Positions 1 to 7,581 of a DNA stretch of 41,734 nt are shown in pieces. The notes under the pieces are model-generated. The model saw only the letters and a list, made by a program, of their open reading frames with translations, had not been told where the DNA came from and made no database searches. Position 1 is the first letter of the stretch. Each line of letters opens with the position of its first letter. The DNA is from Bacteroidales bacterium (GTDB lineage Bacteria; Bacteroidota; Bacteroidia; Bacteroidales; Muribaculaceae), in assembly GCA_900770215.1 (NCBI GenBank), contig CAAGJW010000029.1, positions 1-41,734 on the forward strand. The letters run 5' to 3'. The position numbers and the translations under genes were made by a program.

Positions 1-849
1 AAGGTCAGACCGGAGCACGCCGCACTCAACGGAGTAACACGACCCATGAACGACCCTTTCTGGGAAACGTATTACCCGCCAAACGGATGGAACTGCCGGT
101 GTACCGTCGTGCAGGTCAGGAAGGCCAAATATCCGCTCACACCATCCGACGAGGCCATGCAGAGAGGAGAGGAGGCACTACAGAGCGACAAAAAGGGAAT
201 CTTCCGATTCAACCCAGGTAAGCAGCAGAAAGCCGTGCCCGACTACAACCCATACACTATCAAGCGATGCCGTGACTGCGACATAGCTAAGGGAAAGGTC
301 AACCTCGCCAAACCTATGGACAACGAACTTTGTGAGGCGTGTAGACTAATTAGAATATGCCAAGACAAAGGGTTTTCAAAGGATAAAGAATTTGGTGACA
401 GATTGTTGATCTCAAACATTGCTGACAAAACAGAATTGGCGGAAAATAGAAGAGCTGCGAGCTCTTTGTTGAAGGCTTTCCCTGATATTCACATGAAAAT
501 CAGGCCACATATCTTGGAATATAACAAGCCCAACCCTGAATATGAAATTGACGGACTCATTGCCGACAGAAAAGGTATCGAAAATCCACAAGGGATTACA
601 GCAGGATTCAAGAAGGCTATCAAACAAGGCTGTCAGGTCGTTGTTATCGATTTAGATATGAATATGCATGACAAACATTTCAGAACTGCCGATATTGCAA
701 GATACATCAACTGGAGAAAAGATGATTTTGAAAAAGGTATCATACAAGCATGCTATGTCATATACCATGGAATGGCCGTAAGAATAACGAATGACAATAT
801 TGATAAAAATAGAATTATTGACGAGATAAAAACAATAAAGCCGCTATAA
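1..849 (+). CDS. Phage Mu gpF-like head morphogenesis protein (C-terminal part) fused to a nuclease-like toxin domain; 5' end outside window
   Basis: The reading frame is open from base 1, so the gene begins upstream; the Met at 46 is internal. The first ~35 codons carry the end of the Mu F / SPP1 gp7 minor head domain: RPEHAALNG, then a W-x(4)-PPNGWNCRC motif at 61-102, which is the family signature. Counting from Met46, a Cys-rich linker follows (C75, C78, C96, C99; CxxC-x17-CxxC, possibly zinc-binding). The C-terminal ~110 residues have the layout of BECR-fold nucleases found in CdiA-type toxins and in phage head proteins: NPEYEIDGLIAD, then a helix, then QGCQVVVIDLD, then a last strand near YVIYHGMAVRI. 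Base composition turns AT-rich at about base 340, where the toxin part starts, suggesting domain swapping. The head-domain call is firm; the nuclease call rests on motif layout only. No immunity gene follows. The stop codon lies in the loop of a hairpin (838-857). Confidence 0.75.
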   Translation, partial: KVRPEHAALNGVTRPMNDPFWETYYPPNGWNCRCTVVQVRKAKYPLTPSDEAMQRGEEALQSDKKGIFRFNPGKQQKAVPDYNPYTIKRCRDCDIAKGKVNLAKPMDNELCEACRLIRICQDKGFSKDKEFGDRLLISNIADKTELAENRRAASSLLKAFPDIHMKIRPHILEYNKPNPEYEIDGLIADRKGIENPQGITAGFKKAIKQGCQVVVIDLDMNMHDKHFRTADIARYINWRKDDFEKGIIQACYVIYHGMAVRITNDNIDKNRIIDEIKTIKPL

Positions 850-857
850 AGCGGCTT
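828..857 (-). terminator. Intrinsic terminator of the minus-strand small RNA, overlapping the phage gene's stop
   Basis: AAGCCGC (838-844) pairs with GCGGCTT (851-857), with a further T-A pair closing a four-base loop. On the minus strand the stem is followed by TATTGTTTTT, a good U-tract; on the plus strand nothing U-rich follows. It therefore works for minus-strand transcription. The plus-strand TAA stop (847-849) lies in the loop. Confidence 0.75.
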
Positions 858-906
858 AGACGAGGATGTCACAGCTTGAAATTATCGCGCCTTTTCGGGC
901 TATCCT
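828..906 (-). ncRNA. Candidate small structured RNA, antisense to the 3' end of the phage nuclease fusion
   Basis: A consensus promoter (912-942) and an intrinsic terminator (828-857) on the minus strand bound a transcript of about 75-80 bases. It has no Met-initiated ORF of useful length. Its 5' part closes on itself: GAGGAT (901-906) pairs with ATCCTC (863-868). Inside is a small hairpin, GCC-CGAAAA-GGC. The terminator stem follows. About 20 bases at its 3' end overlap the phage coding sequence, including the stop codon. I do not recognise the fold as a named Rfam family. It could be a phage regulatory RNA or an antisense RNA acting on the opposing mRNA; function is unknown and expression is inferred only from signals. 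Confidence 0.55.
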
Positions 907-911
907 CACCG

Positions 912-942
912 CAAAGTTAAATATTTATTTCCAAACTCCAAA
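912..942 (-). promoter_or_regulatory. Consensus Bacteroidota promoter for the small RNA
   Basis: On the minus strand TTTG (942-939), 19 bases, then TAACTTTG (919-912). This matches TTTG-N19-21-TAnnTTTG in every defined position. The predicted start of transcription is near 905, reading toward the terminator at 857-828. Confidence 0.7.
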
Positions 943-1034
943 CAATTATGAAGATTTTTTAGACCACTACGACTTTTTTCATTTTAACCATTCGTTTTCC
1001 CAAAAATGAACTGATTTTTAAAAATAATTAAGAC

Positions 1035-1493
1035 ATGTACACAATGAAGCATTTCACCATGCGCGAACTCGTAAAGAGCCCTACAGCGCAACGTTTAGGA
1101 ATTAGCAACGAGCCCACCGACGCCGTCAAGGCCAACCTCACCGCCCTGGTCGAGCACATTCTCGACCCGTTGCGGGAAGCCTGGGGCGCCCCGATAGTAG
1201 TCACAAGCGGCTACCGCTCTCCAGCACTCAACAAGGCCGTGCACGGTGCTGCATCAAGCCAGCACGTTGTAGGCCAGGCAGCCGACATCCACACCGTGAG
1301 CGACAAGCCCGAGGAAAATAGAAAATTACTCGATTTAATTGTAAAATTAGACCTGCCCTACGACCAGGTCATCAACGAATACCCCAACAGGGCGATGCAA
1401 CCTGATTGGATACACGTGAGCTACAGTCCAAGACACAGGCGCAACAAGCTGACCTGCATAGGCGGAAAATACATCGCAGGCTTAAATGGTTAA
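1035..1493 (+). CDS. Peptidase M15-family endolysin (D-Ala-D-Ala carboxypeptidase-like)
   Basis: 152 residues. Zinc ligands of the M15 fold are in place: SxHxxGxAxD with H77 and D84, and WIHVS with H127; TSGYRSPALN near residues 57-66 is also typical. There is no signal peptide, as expected of a phage endolysin that relies on a holin or similar partner. Family role: cleavage of peptidoglycan peptide cross-links during lysis. Met4 (1044) is an alternative start. It lies between the phage head gene and a membrane protein that starts 5 bases after its stop, so these two probably form a lysis pair. It could instead be a domesticated remnant gene, since the rest of the prophage is not in view. Confidence 0.85.
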   Translation: MYTMKHFTMRELVKSPTAQRLGISNEPTDAVKANLTALVEHILDPLREAWGAPIVVTSGYRSPALNKAVHGAASSQHVVGQAADIHTVSDKPEENRKLLDLIVKLDLPYDQVINEYPNRAMQPDWIHVSYSPRHRRNKLTCIGGKYIAGLNG

Positions 1494-1498
1494 AGACT

Positions 1499-1990
1499 AT
1501 GGGCAAGGATTATGACGACGACATTGGCAGCAAGCACGAGGGCTGCGCAAGCATGTGCATCGTGATAGCCATCATCTTCTCCCTGGTTGTCCTGCTGCTT
1601 TACCTGTGTGCCTGCAAGACCCAGTACAAGGTGGTGGAGGTGCCACGGGTGGTCACGCAGACCAACGTGGAGCACCACACCAACATTGTGCGCGACACCG
1701 TGCTAAGGCGCGACAGCGTGATTATAATTCAACGTGGTGATACTGTGTATCACGAGACCTGGCATCACATGCGGGCCATCAACAGGACTTATATCACCGA
1801 CACCGTGCGCGACACCATACCGCAGATTACCACCGTCACCAAAACCGAGGTGCGGGAAGTCGAAAAGAAGCTCACCTCTTGGCAGCGCTTGAAGATGCGC
1901 CTCGGCGGGTGGCTGTTTGCGGCCGTGGCCGTGCTGCTGCTCGGCGGCGGGGTCTACGGAATACTCAAAATCAAGAAGATTGTAAAGTAG
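1499..1990 (+). CDS. Small phage membrane protein with two membrane segments (possible spanin/holin-like role)
   Basis: 163 residues starting at ATG 1499, five bases after the endolysin stop. A longer frame to 1406 exists but would lie inside the endolysin gene. Visible layout: short charged N-terminus, hydrophobic segment at about 17-38 (Cys-rich, ending LCACK), about 95 polar residues rich in Thr/Val/Arg repeats such as RDTV and TDTVRDT, then a second hydrophobic segment at about 136-156 followed by KIKKIVK. Similar proteins follow endolysins in many Bacteroidota prophages. I recognise no named family. Placement after an endolysin suggests a lysis role, but that is inference. Confidence 0.65.
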   Translation: MGKDYDDDIGSKHEGCASMCIVIAIIFSLVVLLLYLCACKTQYKVVEVPRVVTQTNVEHHTNIVRDTVLRRDSVIIIQRGDTVYHETWHHMRAINRTYITDTVRDTIPQITTVTKTEVREVEKKLTSWQRLKMRLGGWLFAAVAVLLLGGGVYGILKIKKIVK

Positions 1991-2255
1991 GTTTTCTCAT
2001 ATTGATTTTTAGGTTAATAGGTTTATTAGGTTAATTAGTTGCAACGCTGGCTGCCCGTGATGGGTGGCCAGCGCTGTTATGAAGCGATTACGTATGTAAA
2101 GAATGGCATTAAAGCGATTTTCTAATGTCCTTGAAACGCTCAAACAATAGGGTTTACGAGATACGTTTCGTTTTCAGAAAATATACGTCTCGTTCTATAA
2201 CAACGAACATTTCGTTTTGAGGATTATAGCATAAAGCTGTGGGGTGGGAGGGTGC
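1991..2255. other. Non-coding gap at prophage/host boundary, with a strong hairpin at 2045-2073
   Basis: No credible gene. GCTGGCTGCCC and GGGTGGCCAGC (2045-2073) form a ~12-bp hairpin after the last phage gene; it has no U-tract, so termination is possible but not certain. AT-rich sequence at 2120-2220 holds three loosely similar CGTTTCGTTTT-like stretches. The prophage end, if intact, should lie here, but no attachment repeat can be identified without the other end. Confidence 0.45.
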
Positions 2256-4382
2256 CTACTTCATTTTCATGCCCATGTTGTGCATGATGAAGGCAAAAAT
2301 GTCGGCCGTCTCCTCCAGACGTTTGGAGAGTGGCTTGCCGCCGCCGTGTCCGGCTTTGGAATCGATGCGTATGAGCACTGGTGCGTTGCCGGCCTGGTCT
2401 TGCTGCAGGGTGGCGGCAAACTTAAACGAGTGGGCCGGCACCACGCGGTCGTCGTGGTCGGCTGTGGTCACCAGTGTGGCGGGGTAGCTCACGCCAGGCT
2501 TCAGATTGTGCAGGGGCGAGTAGCCCTTGAGGTAGTCAAACATCTCCTTCGAGTCCTCGCTCGTGCCGTAGTCGGGGGCCCAGTTCCAGCCAATGGTGAA
2601 CTTGTGATAGCGCAGCATGTCCATCACGCCCACTTGCGGAATGCACACCTTGAACAAGTCGGGACGCTGAGTCTCGCAGGCGCCCACAAGCAGGCCGCCG
2701 TTGCTGCCGCCCATGATGGCCAGGTGCTCGCTGTCGGTATACTTGTTGGCAATGAGCCACTCGGCTGCCGAGATGAAGTCGTCGAACACGTTTTGCTTCT
2801 GCATCTTGGTGCCTGCCAGGTGCCAGGCCTCGCCATACTCGCCGCCGCCGCGCAGCACAGTGTAGACATAGATGCCGCCCGACTCGAGAAATGGCAGGTA
2901 GGAGGTGATGAGATAGGGCATATAGGTGACGTTGAAGCCGCCGTAGCCATACATGAGCAACGGGTTCTTGCCGTTGCGCTTCATCCCCTTTTTGTAGGTG
3001 ATGAAGAGCGGTATCTTGGTGCCGTCTTTGCTGGTGTAGAAGAATTTCTCGCTCACAAAGTCGGCCGGGTTGAAGTTCACCTTGGGCTTGCTGTAGACCG
3101 TGCTTAGGCCCGTGGCTGCGTCATAGCGGTATACGGTGGCCGGCGTGGTGTAGGACGTGAACGAGTAGAAGCACTCGGGGCGCTCGCGCTTGCCGCTGAA
3201 CGACACACTGCCCACGCCTGGCAGGGTAATGGCACCCATGCGGCGGCCGTCGATGCCGTACAGGTACGACTCGCTGCAGTTGTCCTTCATGTAGGTGAGC
3301 ACCATCTTGTTGCCGTCGAAGAAGGTGACATCGTCGAGCACACCGTCGGCCTCAGGCACTACTTCTTTCCAGTCTTGGAAGCCCGGGCGGCGTATGTCGG
3401 CCACCATGATGCGGTTGCGGGGGGCACCGGCGTTGGTGAAGATGTAGATGCTGTCGCCCATTTGCTCGATGGGGCTGTAGACCTTGCTGGCGTCGCCGGT
3501 CATCTGGATGAATTGTGAGCCAGGCACGCGCAGGTCGCGCACATAGAGGTTCACACCCTGGTCCATGCCGGCTTCTTGCATAAACATCATAGTCTCTTCC
3601 TTGTTCACGCTCACCGAGTAAAAACGCAACGGCTGGGCTGGATTCTGGTAGAAGAGCACATCCTGGCTTTGAGGCGTGCCTATCTTGTGGTAGTATATCT
3701 TCATCACCGAGTTCTTGGCCGAGGTCTCGTGACCCTGCTCGGGGGCATCGTAGGCGCTGTAGTAGAACCCGTCGCCCAGCCAGGTGGCGCTGGTGAACTT
3801 GGCCCACACGATGTGGTCGTCGAGCTGGCGGCCGCTCTCAATGTCTTTCACGTAGATTTCCTCCCAATCTGAGCCGTTGCGCGAAATCACATAGGCCAGG
3901 TAGCGGCCGTCGTGGGAGAAGGATATGTCCTTTAGTGCCACAGTGCCGTCGCTGCTCAGTGTGTTGGGGTCTAGAAACACGCGTTGCTCGCCGCCCAGCT
4001 GGTCCATTTGGTAGAGTACCGACTGGTTTTGCGTGCCGTTGTTGCGGTACAAGTACCACTTGCCATGTTTCTCAAAGGGGATGCCCACTTTCTCGTAGTT
4101 GGTTACCTCCTTCACCCGCTTCAGGTATTTGGCTCGTTGCGGTATCTTGGCCAGATAGGCTTGGGTGAGCTTGTTCTCGGCCTGCACCCAGGCCTTGGTG
4201 GCCTCGCTGTTGTCGTCCTCGAGCGGACGGAACGGGTCGGGCACCTTCTCACCATAGTAGGTGTCGACAGTGTTGTCGTGAGGGGCTTCAGGATAGGTTA
4301 GCTTTTGGGCTGTAGATGTCGTTGCCGCCATGGCGGCAACGCTACAAGCCAGTGAGACTAATAGAATTCTCTTCATTTGCAT
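2256..4382 (-). CDS. Secreted prolyl oligopeptidase (peptidase family S9A)
   Basis: 708 residues, the normal length for the family. It begins with a signal peptide (MKRILLVSLACSVAAMA, ending near TAQ), so it is exported to the periplasm. A beta-propeller region (about 80-430) precedes the alpha/beta hydrolase domain. The catalytic triad is visible: S560 in GGSNGG, D644 in DHDDRVVP, H679 in AGHGGG, spaced as in pig POP. RGGGEYG and GYGGFN are further family motifs. The enzyme cuts short peptides after proline. Met3 (4376) is an equally good start and gives a more usual MKR signal peptide. It is a single-gene unit with its own -7 box upstream. Confidence 0.93.
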   Translation of the reverse strand: MQMKRILLVSLACSVAAMAATTSTAQKLTYPEAPHDNTVDTYYGEKVPDPFRPLEDDNSEATKAWVQAENKLTQAYLAKIPQRAKYLKRVKEVTNYEKVGIPFEKHGKWYLYRNNGTQNQSVLYQMDQLGGEQRVFLDPNTLSSDGTVALKDISFSHDGRYLAYVISRNGSDWEEIYVKDIESGRQLDDHIVWAKFTSATWLGDGFYYSAYDAPEQGHETSAKNSVMKIYYHKIGTPQSQDVLFYQNPAQPLRFYSVSVNKEETMMFMQEAGMDQGVNLYVRDLRVPGSQFIQMTGDASKVYSPIEQMGDSIYIFTNAGAPRNRIMVADIRRPGFQDWKEVVPEADGVLDDVTFFDGNKMVLTYMKDNCSESYLYGIDGRRMGAITLPGVGSVSFSGKRERPECFYSFTSYTTPATVYRYDAATGLSTVYSKPKVNFNPADFVSEKFFYTSKDGTKIPLFITYKKGMKRNGKNPLLMYGYGGFNVTYMPYLITSYLPFLESGGIYVYTVLRGGGEYGEAWHLAGTKMQKQNVFDDFISAAEWLIANKYTDSEHLAIMGGSNGGLLVGACETQRPDLFKVCIPQVGVMDMLRYHKFTIGWNWAPDYGTSEDSKEMFDYLKGYSPLHNLKPGVSYPATLVTTADHDDRVVPAHSFKFAATLQQDQAGNAPVLIRIDSKAGHGGGKPLSKRLEETADIFAFIMHNMGMKMK

Positions 4383-4475
4383 GTTGGGTTTAAATTTGAT
4401 ATAATGTTATAAAAAATGTCATCTCTTCTGTGCATCGGGCAATCCTCATGTGAGAATTGATTTATTTCTTGTTGC

Positions 4476-4483
4476 CAAAAGTA
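4476..4483 (-). promoter_or_regulatory. Likely -7 box of the prolyl oligopeptidase promoter
   Basis: TACTTTTG on the minus strand matches TAnnTTTG, about 93 bases upstream of the start codon. No clear TTTG lies at the right distance upstream, so the promoter is only half matched. Confidence 0.4.
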
Positions 4484-4513
4484 CAAATTTCAAGTGTAAT
4501 CTCCATGCAGGCA

Positions 4514-4558
4514 ATATAAAAAATGCTGCCGTCCCTTTTTGTCAGGAAGGCAGCATTT
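4514..4558 (-). terminator. Intrinsic terminator of glutamate dehydrogenase
   Basis: AAATGCTGCC (4521-4530) pairs with GGCAGCATTT (4549-4558), a 10-bp stem with an 18-base loop. On the minus strand it is followed by a T-rich run (to about 4514). It lies about 80 bases past the gdhA stop. Confidence 0.8.
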
Positions 4559-4638
4559 CGGTTTATGATAGTTAAGCAATCAATACCGCATATATCTGCT
4601 GTTGAAATAAAAAGATTATGCGCTGGTTAAAACATTAA

Positions 4639-5979
4639 TTAGATGATGCCTTGTCCCATCATGGCGTGAGCAACCTTCATGAAGCCGGCAATGTTGGCGC
4701 CCTTCATATAGTTGATATAGCCGTCGTCTTGCTTGCCGTATTTCACGCATTGCTCATAGATGTCGTTCATGATGTTGTGCAGGTTCTTGTCAACTTCCTC
4801 GGCTGTCCAGTAGATGTGCTCGGCATTCTGAGTCATCTCGAGACCCGAAGTTGCAACGCCACCAGCGTTCACAGCCTTGCCTGGAGCATACACCATCTTG
4901 TTCTCGATGAAGTAGTCGATGGCAGCTGCCTGGCAACCCATGTTGGAAACTTCGGCGATGAGCAGGATGTTGTTTTCCTTCATCTTCTTAGCATCCTCGA
5001 GGGCAACCTCGTTCTGTGTAGCGCAAGGCATGCAGATGTCTACCTTCTGCTCCCAAGGCTTCTTGCCGGCATAGAACTTGGCGTTGGGGAATTTCTCCAC
5101 ATAGGGAGCGCACACATCGTTGCCCGATGCACGCAGGTCGAGCATGGCCTGGAACTTCTCGGGAGTGTTGATGCCGTCGGGATCATAGATGTAGCCGTCG
5201 GGGCCGCTTATGGTCACAACCTTGGCACCCAGCTGGGTGGCTTTCTCTACAGCGCCCCATGCCACGTTGCCGAAGCCCGAAACTGCAACGGTCTTGCCCT
5301 TGAAGTCGGTGCCCAGAGTCTTGAGCATGTTCTGCACATAGTAGCATGCGCCATATCCAGTGGCTTCAGGACGAATGCGGCTGCCGCCGAACTCAAAGCC
5401 CTTGCCTGTGATAGTGCCGGTGTGCTCACGGGTGAGTTTCTTGTACATTCCAAACAGGTAACCCACTTCGCGGCCACCCACGCCGATGTCGCCAGCCGGG
5501 ATATCCATGTCGGGACCTATGTTGCGCCACAGCTCAAGCATGAAAGCCTGGCAGAAACGCATGATCTCGGCATCGCTCTTGCCGCGGGGCGAGAAGTCGC
5601 TGCCGCCCTTGGCGCCGCCCATGGGCAGGGTGGTGAGGGCATTCTTGAACGTCTGCTCAAAGCCCAGGAACTTCAGAATTGAGAGGTTGACCGAAGCGTG
5701 GAAACGGAGACCGCCCTTGTAGGGGCCAATGGCGTTGTTGAACTGCACGCGGTAGCCCATGTTGGTCTGTACCTCGCCCTTGTCGTCGACCCAAGTCACA
5801 CGGAAGGTGAAGATGCGGTCGGGCTCAACCATGCGCTCCATGATTTTTGCCTTTTCAAACTCCGGGTGCTTGTTGTACTCGTCCTGGACGGTGATCAACA
5901 CTTCACGCACTGCTTGTAAGTACTCATTTTCGCCGGGGTGCTTAGCCTCAAGATCGGCCATAATTTTTTCTACGTTCAT
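4639..5979 (-). CDS. gdhA: Glutamate dehydrogenase, hexameric, NADP-type
   Basis: 446 residues, the standard length. It interconverts glutamate and 2-oxoglutarate plus ammonium, the main ammonium entry point in Bacteroidales. Family motifs visible: NMGYRVQFNNAIGPYKGGLRFH, then LPMGGAKGGSDF with the catalytic Lys region, then the dinucleotide-binding SGFGNVAWGA, and NAGGVATSGLEM near the end. The start is placed at 5979 (MNVEKIMADLE), which matches the usual N-terminus; the frame stays open to 6087, but that extension lies upstream of the predicted transcription start near 6067. Single-gene unit, divergent from serC. Confidence 0.96.
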   Translation of the reverse strand: MNVEKIMADLEAKHPGENEYLQAVREVLITVQDEYNKHPEFEKAKIMERMVEPDRIFTFRVTWVDDKGEVQTNMGYRVQFNNAIGPYKGGLRFHASVNLSILKFLGFEQTFKNALTTLPMGGAKGGSDFSPRGKSDAEIMRFCQAFMLELWRNIGPDMDIPAGDIGVGGREVGYLFGMYKKLTREHTGTITGKGFEFGGSRIRPEATGYGACYYVQNMLKTLGTDFKGKTVAVSGFGNVAWGAVEKATQLGAKVVTISGPDGYIYDPDGINTPEKFQAMLDLRASGNDVCAPYVEKFPNAKFYAGKKPWEQKVDICMPCATQNEVALEDAKKMKENNILLIAEVSNMGCQAAAIDYFIENKMVYAPGKAVNAGGVATSGLEMTQNAEHIYWTAEEVDKNLHNIMNDIYEQCVKYGKQDDGYINYMKGANIAGFMKVAHAMMGQGII

Positions 5980-6073
5980 GATAGAATTTTGTTTAAGTTG
6001 GTTGTATAGATTAATTGTATCTCTTTTGTCATTTTCTCTCAGTGCGCCGCCAAGCTTTATCTTAACGACGTGA

Positions 6074-6081
6074 CAAATATA
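6074..6081 (-). promoter_or_regulatory. -7 box of the gdhA promoter
   Basis: TATATTTG on the minus strand matches TAnnTTTG; TATG lies 20 bases upstream as a weak -33. The predicted leader is about 88 bases. It supports the internal start at 5979. Confidence 0.55.
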
Positions 6082-6359
6082 TAGCAAAATTTGGAAATCA
6101 CCATAAAAAATCGAGGTTTTTTTATCAAAAAAATGCTGTTCGCCCTATTTATTCTTAGCAAAATGTTATTTTTAACACTAATTATGAATTAACAAAATGT
6201 GTCTTTTCGGTCTGTTTCTGTGTCAAAAAGTTTGAGTCGCTGCATGTTGCTGTGTCTTGTGTCGTTTAATTTCCTCGATTTGTTTCTTTAAGTCAATTTA
6301 TTGCCTTTTCGTGTCCAAACATTTTTGGGCGAAACGATTGATTTGTTGGGAAAAAACAC

Positions 6360-6367
6360 TAAATTTG
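6360..6367 (+). promoter_or_regulatory. -7 box of the serC promoter
   Basis: TAAATTTG matches TAnnTTTG; a TTG-containing stretch about 18-19 bases upstream could be the -33. The predicted leader is about 77 bases. Confidence 0.5.
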
Positions 6368-6450
6368 TCAATGAAATCTTTCCTCGTGATTTCGACCCTG
6401 AGAGATTAAACAACCAACTGTTTTAAACTAATAATATTAATGTATAAGTT

Positions 6451-7518
6451 ATGAAGAAACACAATTTCTATGCAGGTCCTTCAATCTTAAGTCAATACAC
6501 CATTGACCACACGATTGATGCAATTCGTGATTTCGCCGGCACCGGCCTTTCGGTCCTTGAGGTTTCCCATCGCAGCAAGGAGTTCCAGGCTGTCATGGAC
6601 GAGGCTCAAGCCCTGTTCAAGGAGCTTCTCGACATTCCCGAGGGCTACGAGGTGCTCTTCCTGGGTGGCGGCGCCAGCTTGCAGTTCTGCATGGTGCCTT
6701 ACAACCTCTTGAAAACTAAAGCCGGCTATGTCGACTCGGGCACTTGGGCCCACAAGGCTATCAAGGAGGCCAAGCTCTTTGGCGACGTCGAGATCGTGGC
6801 CAGCAGCGAGGCCGACAAGTATGTCTACTTCCCCAAGCTCGACAACGTGCCTGCAGGCCTTGACTACCTCCACATCACTACCAACAACACTATCTACGGC
6901 ACCGAGCTGCGCGAGGATCCCGACGTGCCCGTGCGCATGGTTGCCGACATGTCGAGCGACATCTTCTCGCGCCCGGTCGACGTTTCCAAATACGACCTCA
7001 TCTATGGCGGTGCTCAAAAGAACCTGGCACCTGCAGGCGTCACCTTTGTCATCGTCAAGACCGATGTCCTGGGCCAGGCTCCCCGTGCCATTCCCACCAT
7101 GCTCAACTATGAGACTCACGTCAAGAAGGGCAGCATGTTCAACACTCCTCCGGTACTCCCCATCTACAGCGCTTTGCAGACGCTCAAGTGGTACAAAGAG
7201 CTGGGCGGCGTGAAGAAGCTCCAGCAGATCGACGAGGAAAAGGCCCGCGTGCTCTACGACGCCATCGACGAGAGCAAGATGTTTGTGGGCACAGTCAAGC
7301 CCGAGTCGCGCTCGATCATGAATGTTTGCTTCGTCATGAAGCCCGAGTATGCCGGCCTCGAGAAGGACTTCCTCGACTTCGCCGCTACCAAGGGCATCGT
7401 CGGCATCAAGGGCCACCGCAGCGTGGGCGGCTTCCGTGCATCGCTCTACAACGCCCTGCCTCTCGAGAGCGTGAAGGTGCTCACTCAGGCCATGAAGGAG
7501 TTTGAAAACAAGCATTGA
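6451..7518 (+). CDS. serC: Phosphoserine aminotransferase
   Basis: 355 residues, family length. PLP enzyme (class V aminotransferase fold) that converts 3-phosphohydroxypyruvate and glutamate to phosphoserine, step two of serine synthesis; the same enzyme usually serves pyridoxine synthesis. Motifs: N-terminal NFYAGPSILS, FLGGGASLQF (PLP phosphate binding), DSGTWAHKA, and IYGGAQKNLAPAG with the PLP Lys at K190. FRASLYNALP near the C-terminus is also characteristic. serA follows after 63 bases, so the two are very probably one operon. In many Bacteroides a DUF1015 gene comes third; it is not here. Confidence 0.97.
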   Translation: MKKHNFYAGPSILSQYTIDHTIDAIRDFAGTGLSVLEVSHRSKEFQAVMDEAQALFKELLDIPEGYEVLFLGGGASLQFCMVPYNLLKTKAGYVDSGTWAHKAIKEAKLFGDVEIVASSEADKYVYFPKLDNVPAGLDYLHITTNNTIYGTELREDPDVPVRMVADMSSDIFSRPVDVSKYDLIYGGAQKNLAPAGVTFVIVKTDVLGQAPRAIPTMLNYETHVKKGSMFNTPPVLPIYSALQTLKWYKELGGVKKLQQIDEEKARVLYDAIDESKMFVGTVKPESRSIMNVCFVMKPEYAGLEKDFLDFAATKGIVGIKGHRSVGGFRASLYNALPLESVKVLTQAMKEFENKH

Positions 7519-7581
7519 TTGTGCTTCGATGCCTGAGAATTTTACATTATATATAACTTATTACTAAACGATTATCCTACT

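Larger units (their letters stand above)
5980..6450. other. Divergent control region between gdhA and serC
   Basis: This 471-base AT-rich region has no credible gene. It carries a minus-strand -7 box for gdhA (6074-6081) and a plus-strand -7 box for serC (6360-6367). The roughly 280 bases between them hold T-rich, repeat-poor sequence in which I see no clear operator or structured RNA. Confidence 0.6.

Noticed and set aside
2120..2220. CGTTTCGTTTT-like repeats as phage attachment site
   Set aside because: Copies are short and imperfect; without the other prophage end no attachment repeat can be shown.
5980..6087. N-terminal extension of glutamate dehydrogenase
   Set aside because: It does not resemble the family, and part lies upstream of the predicted transcript start near 6067.
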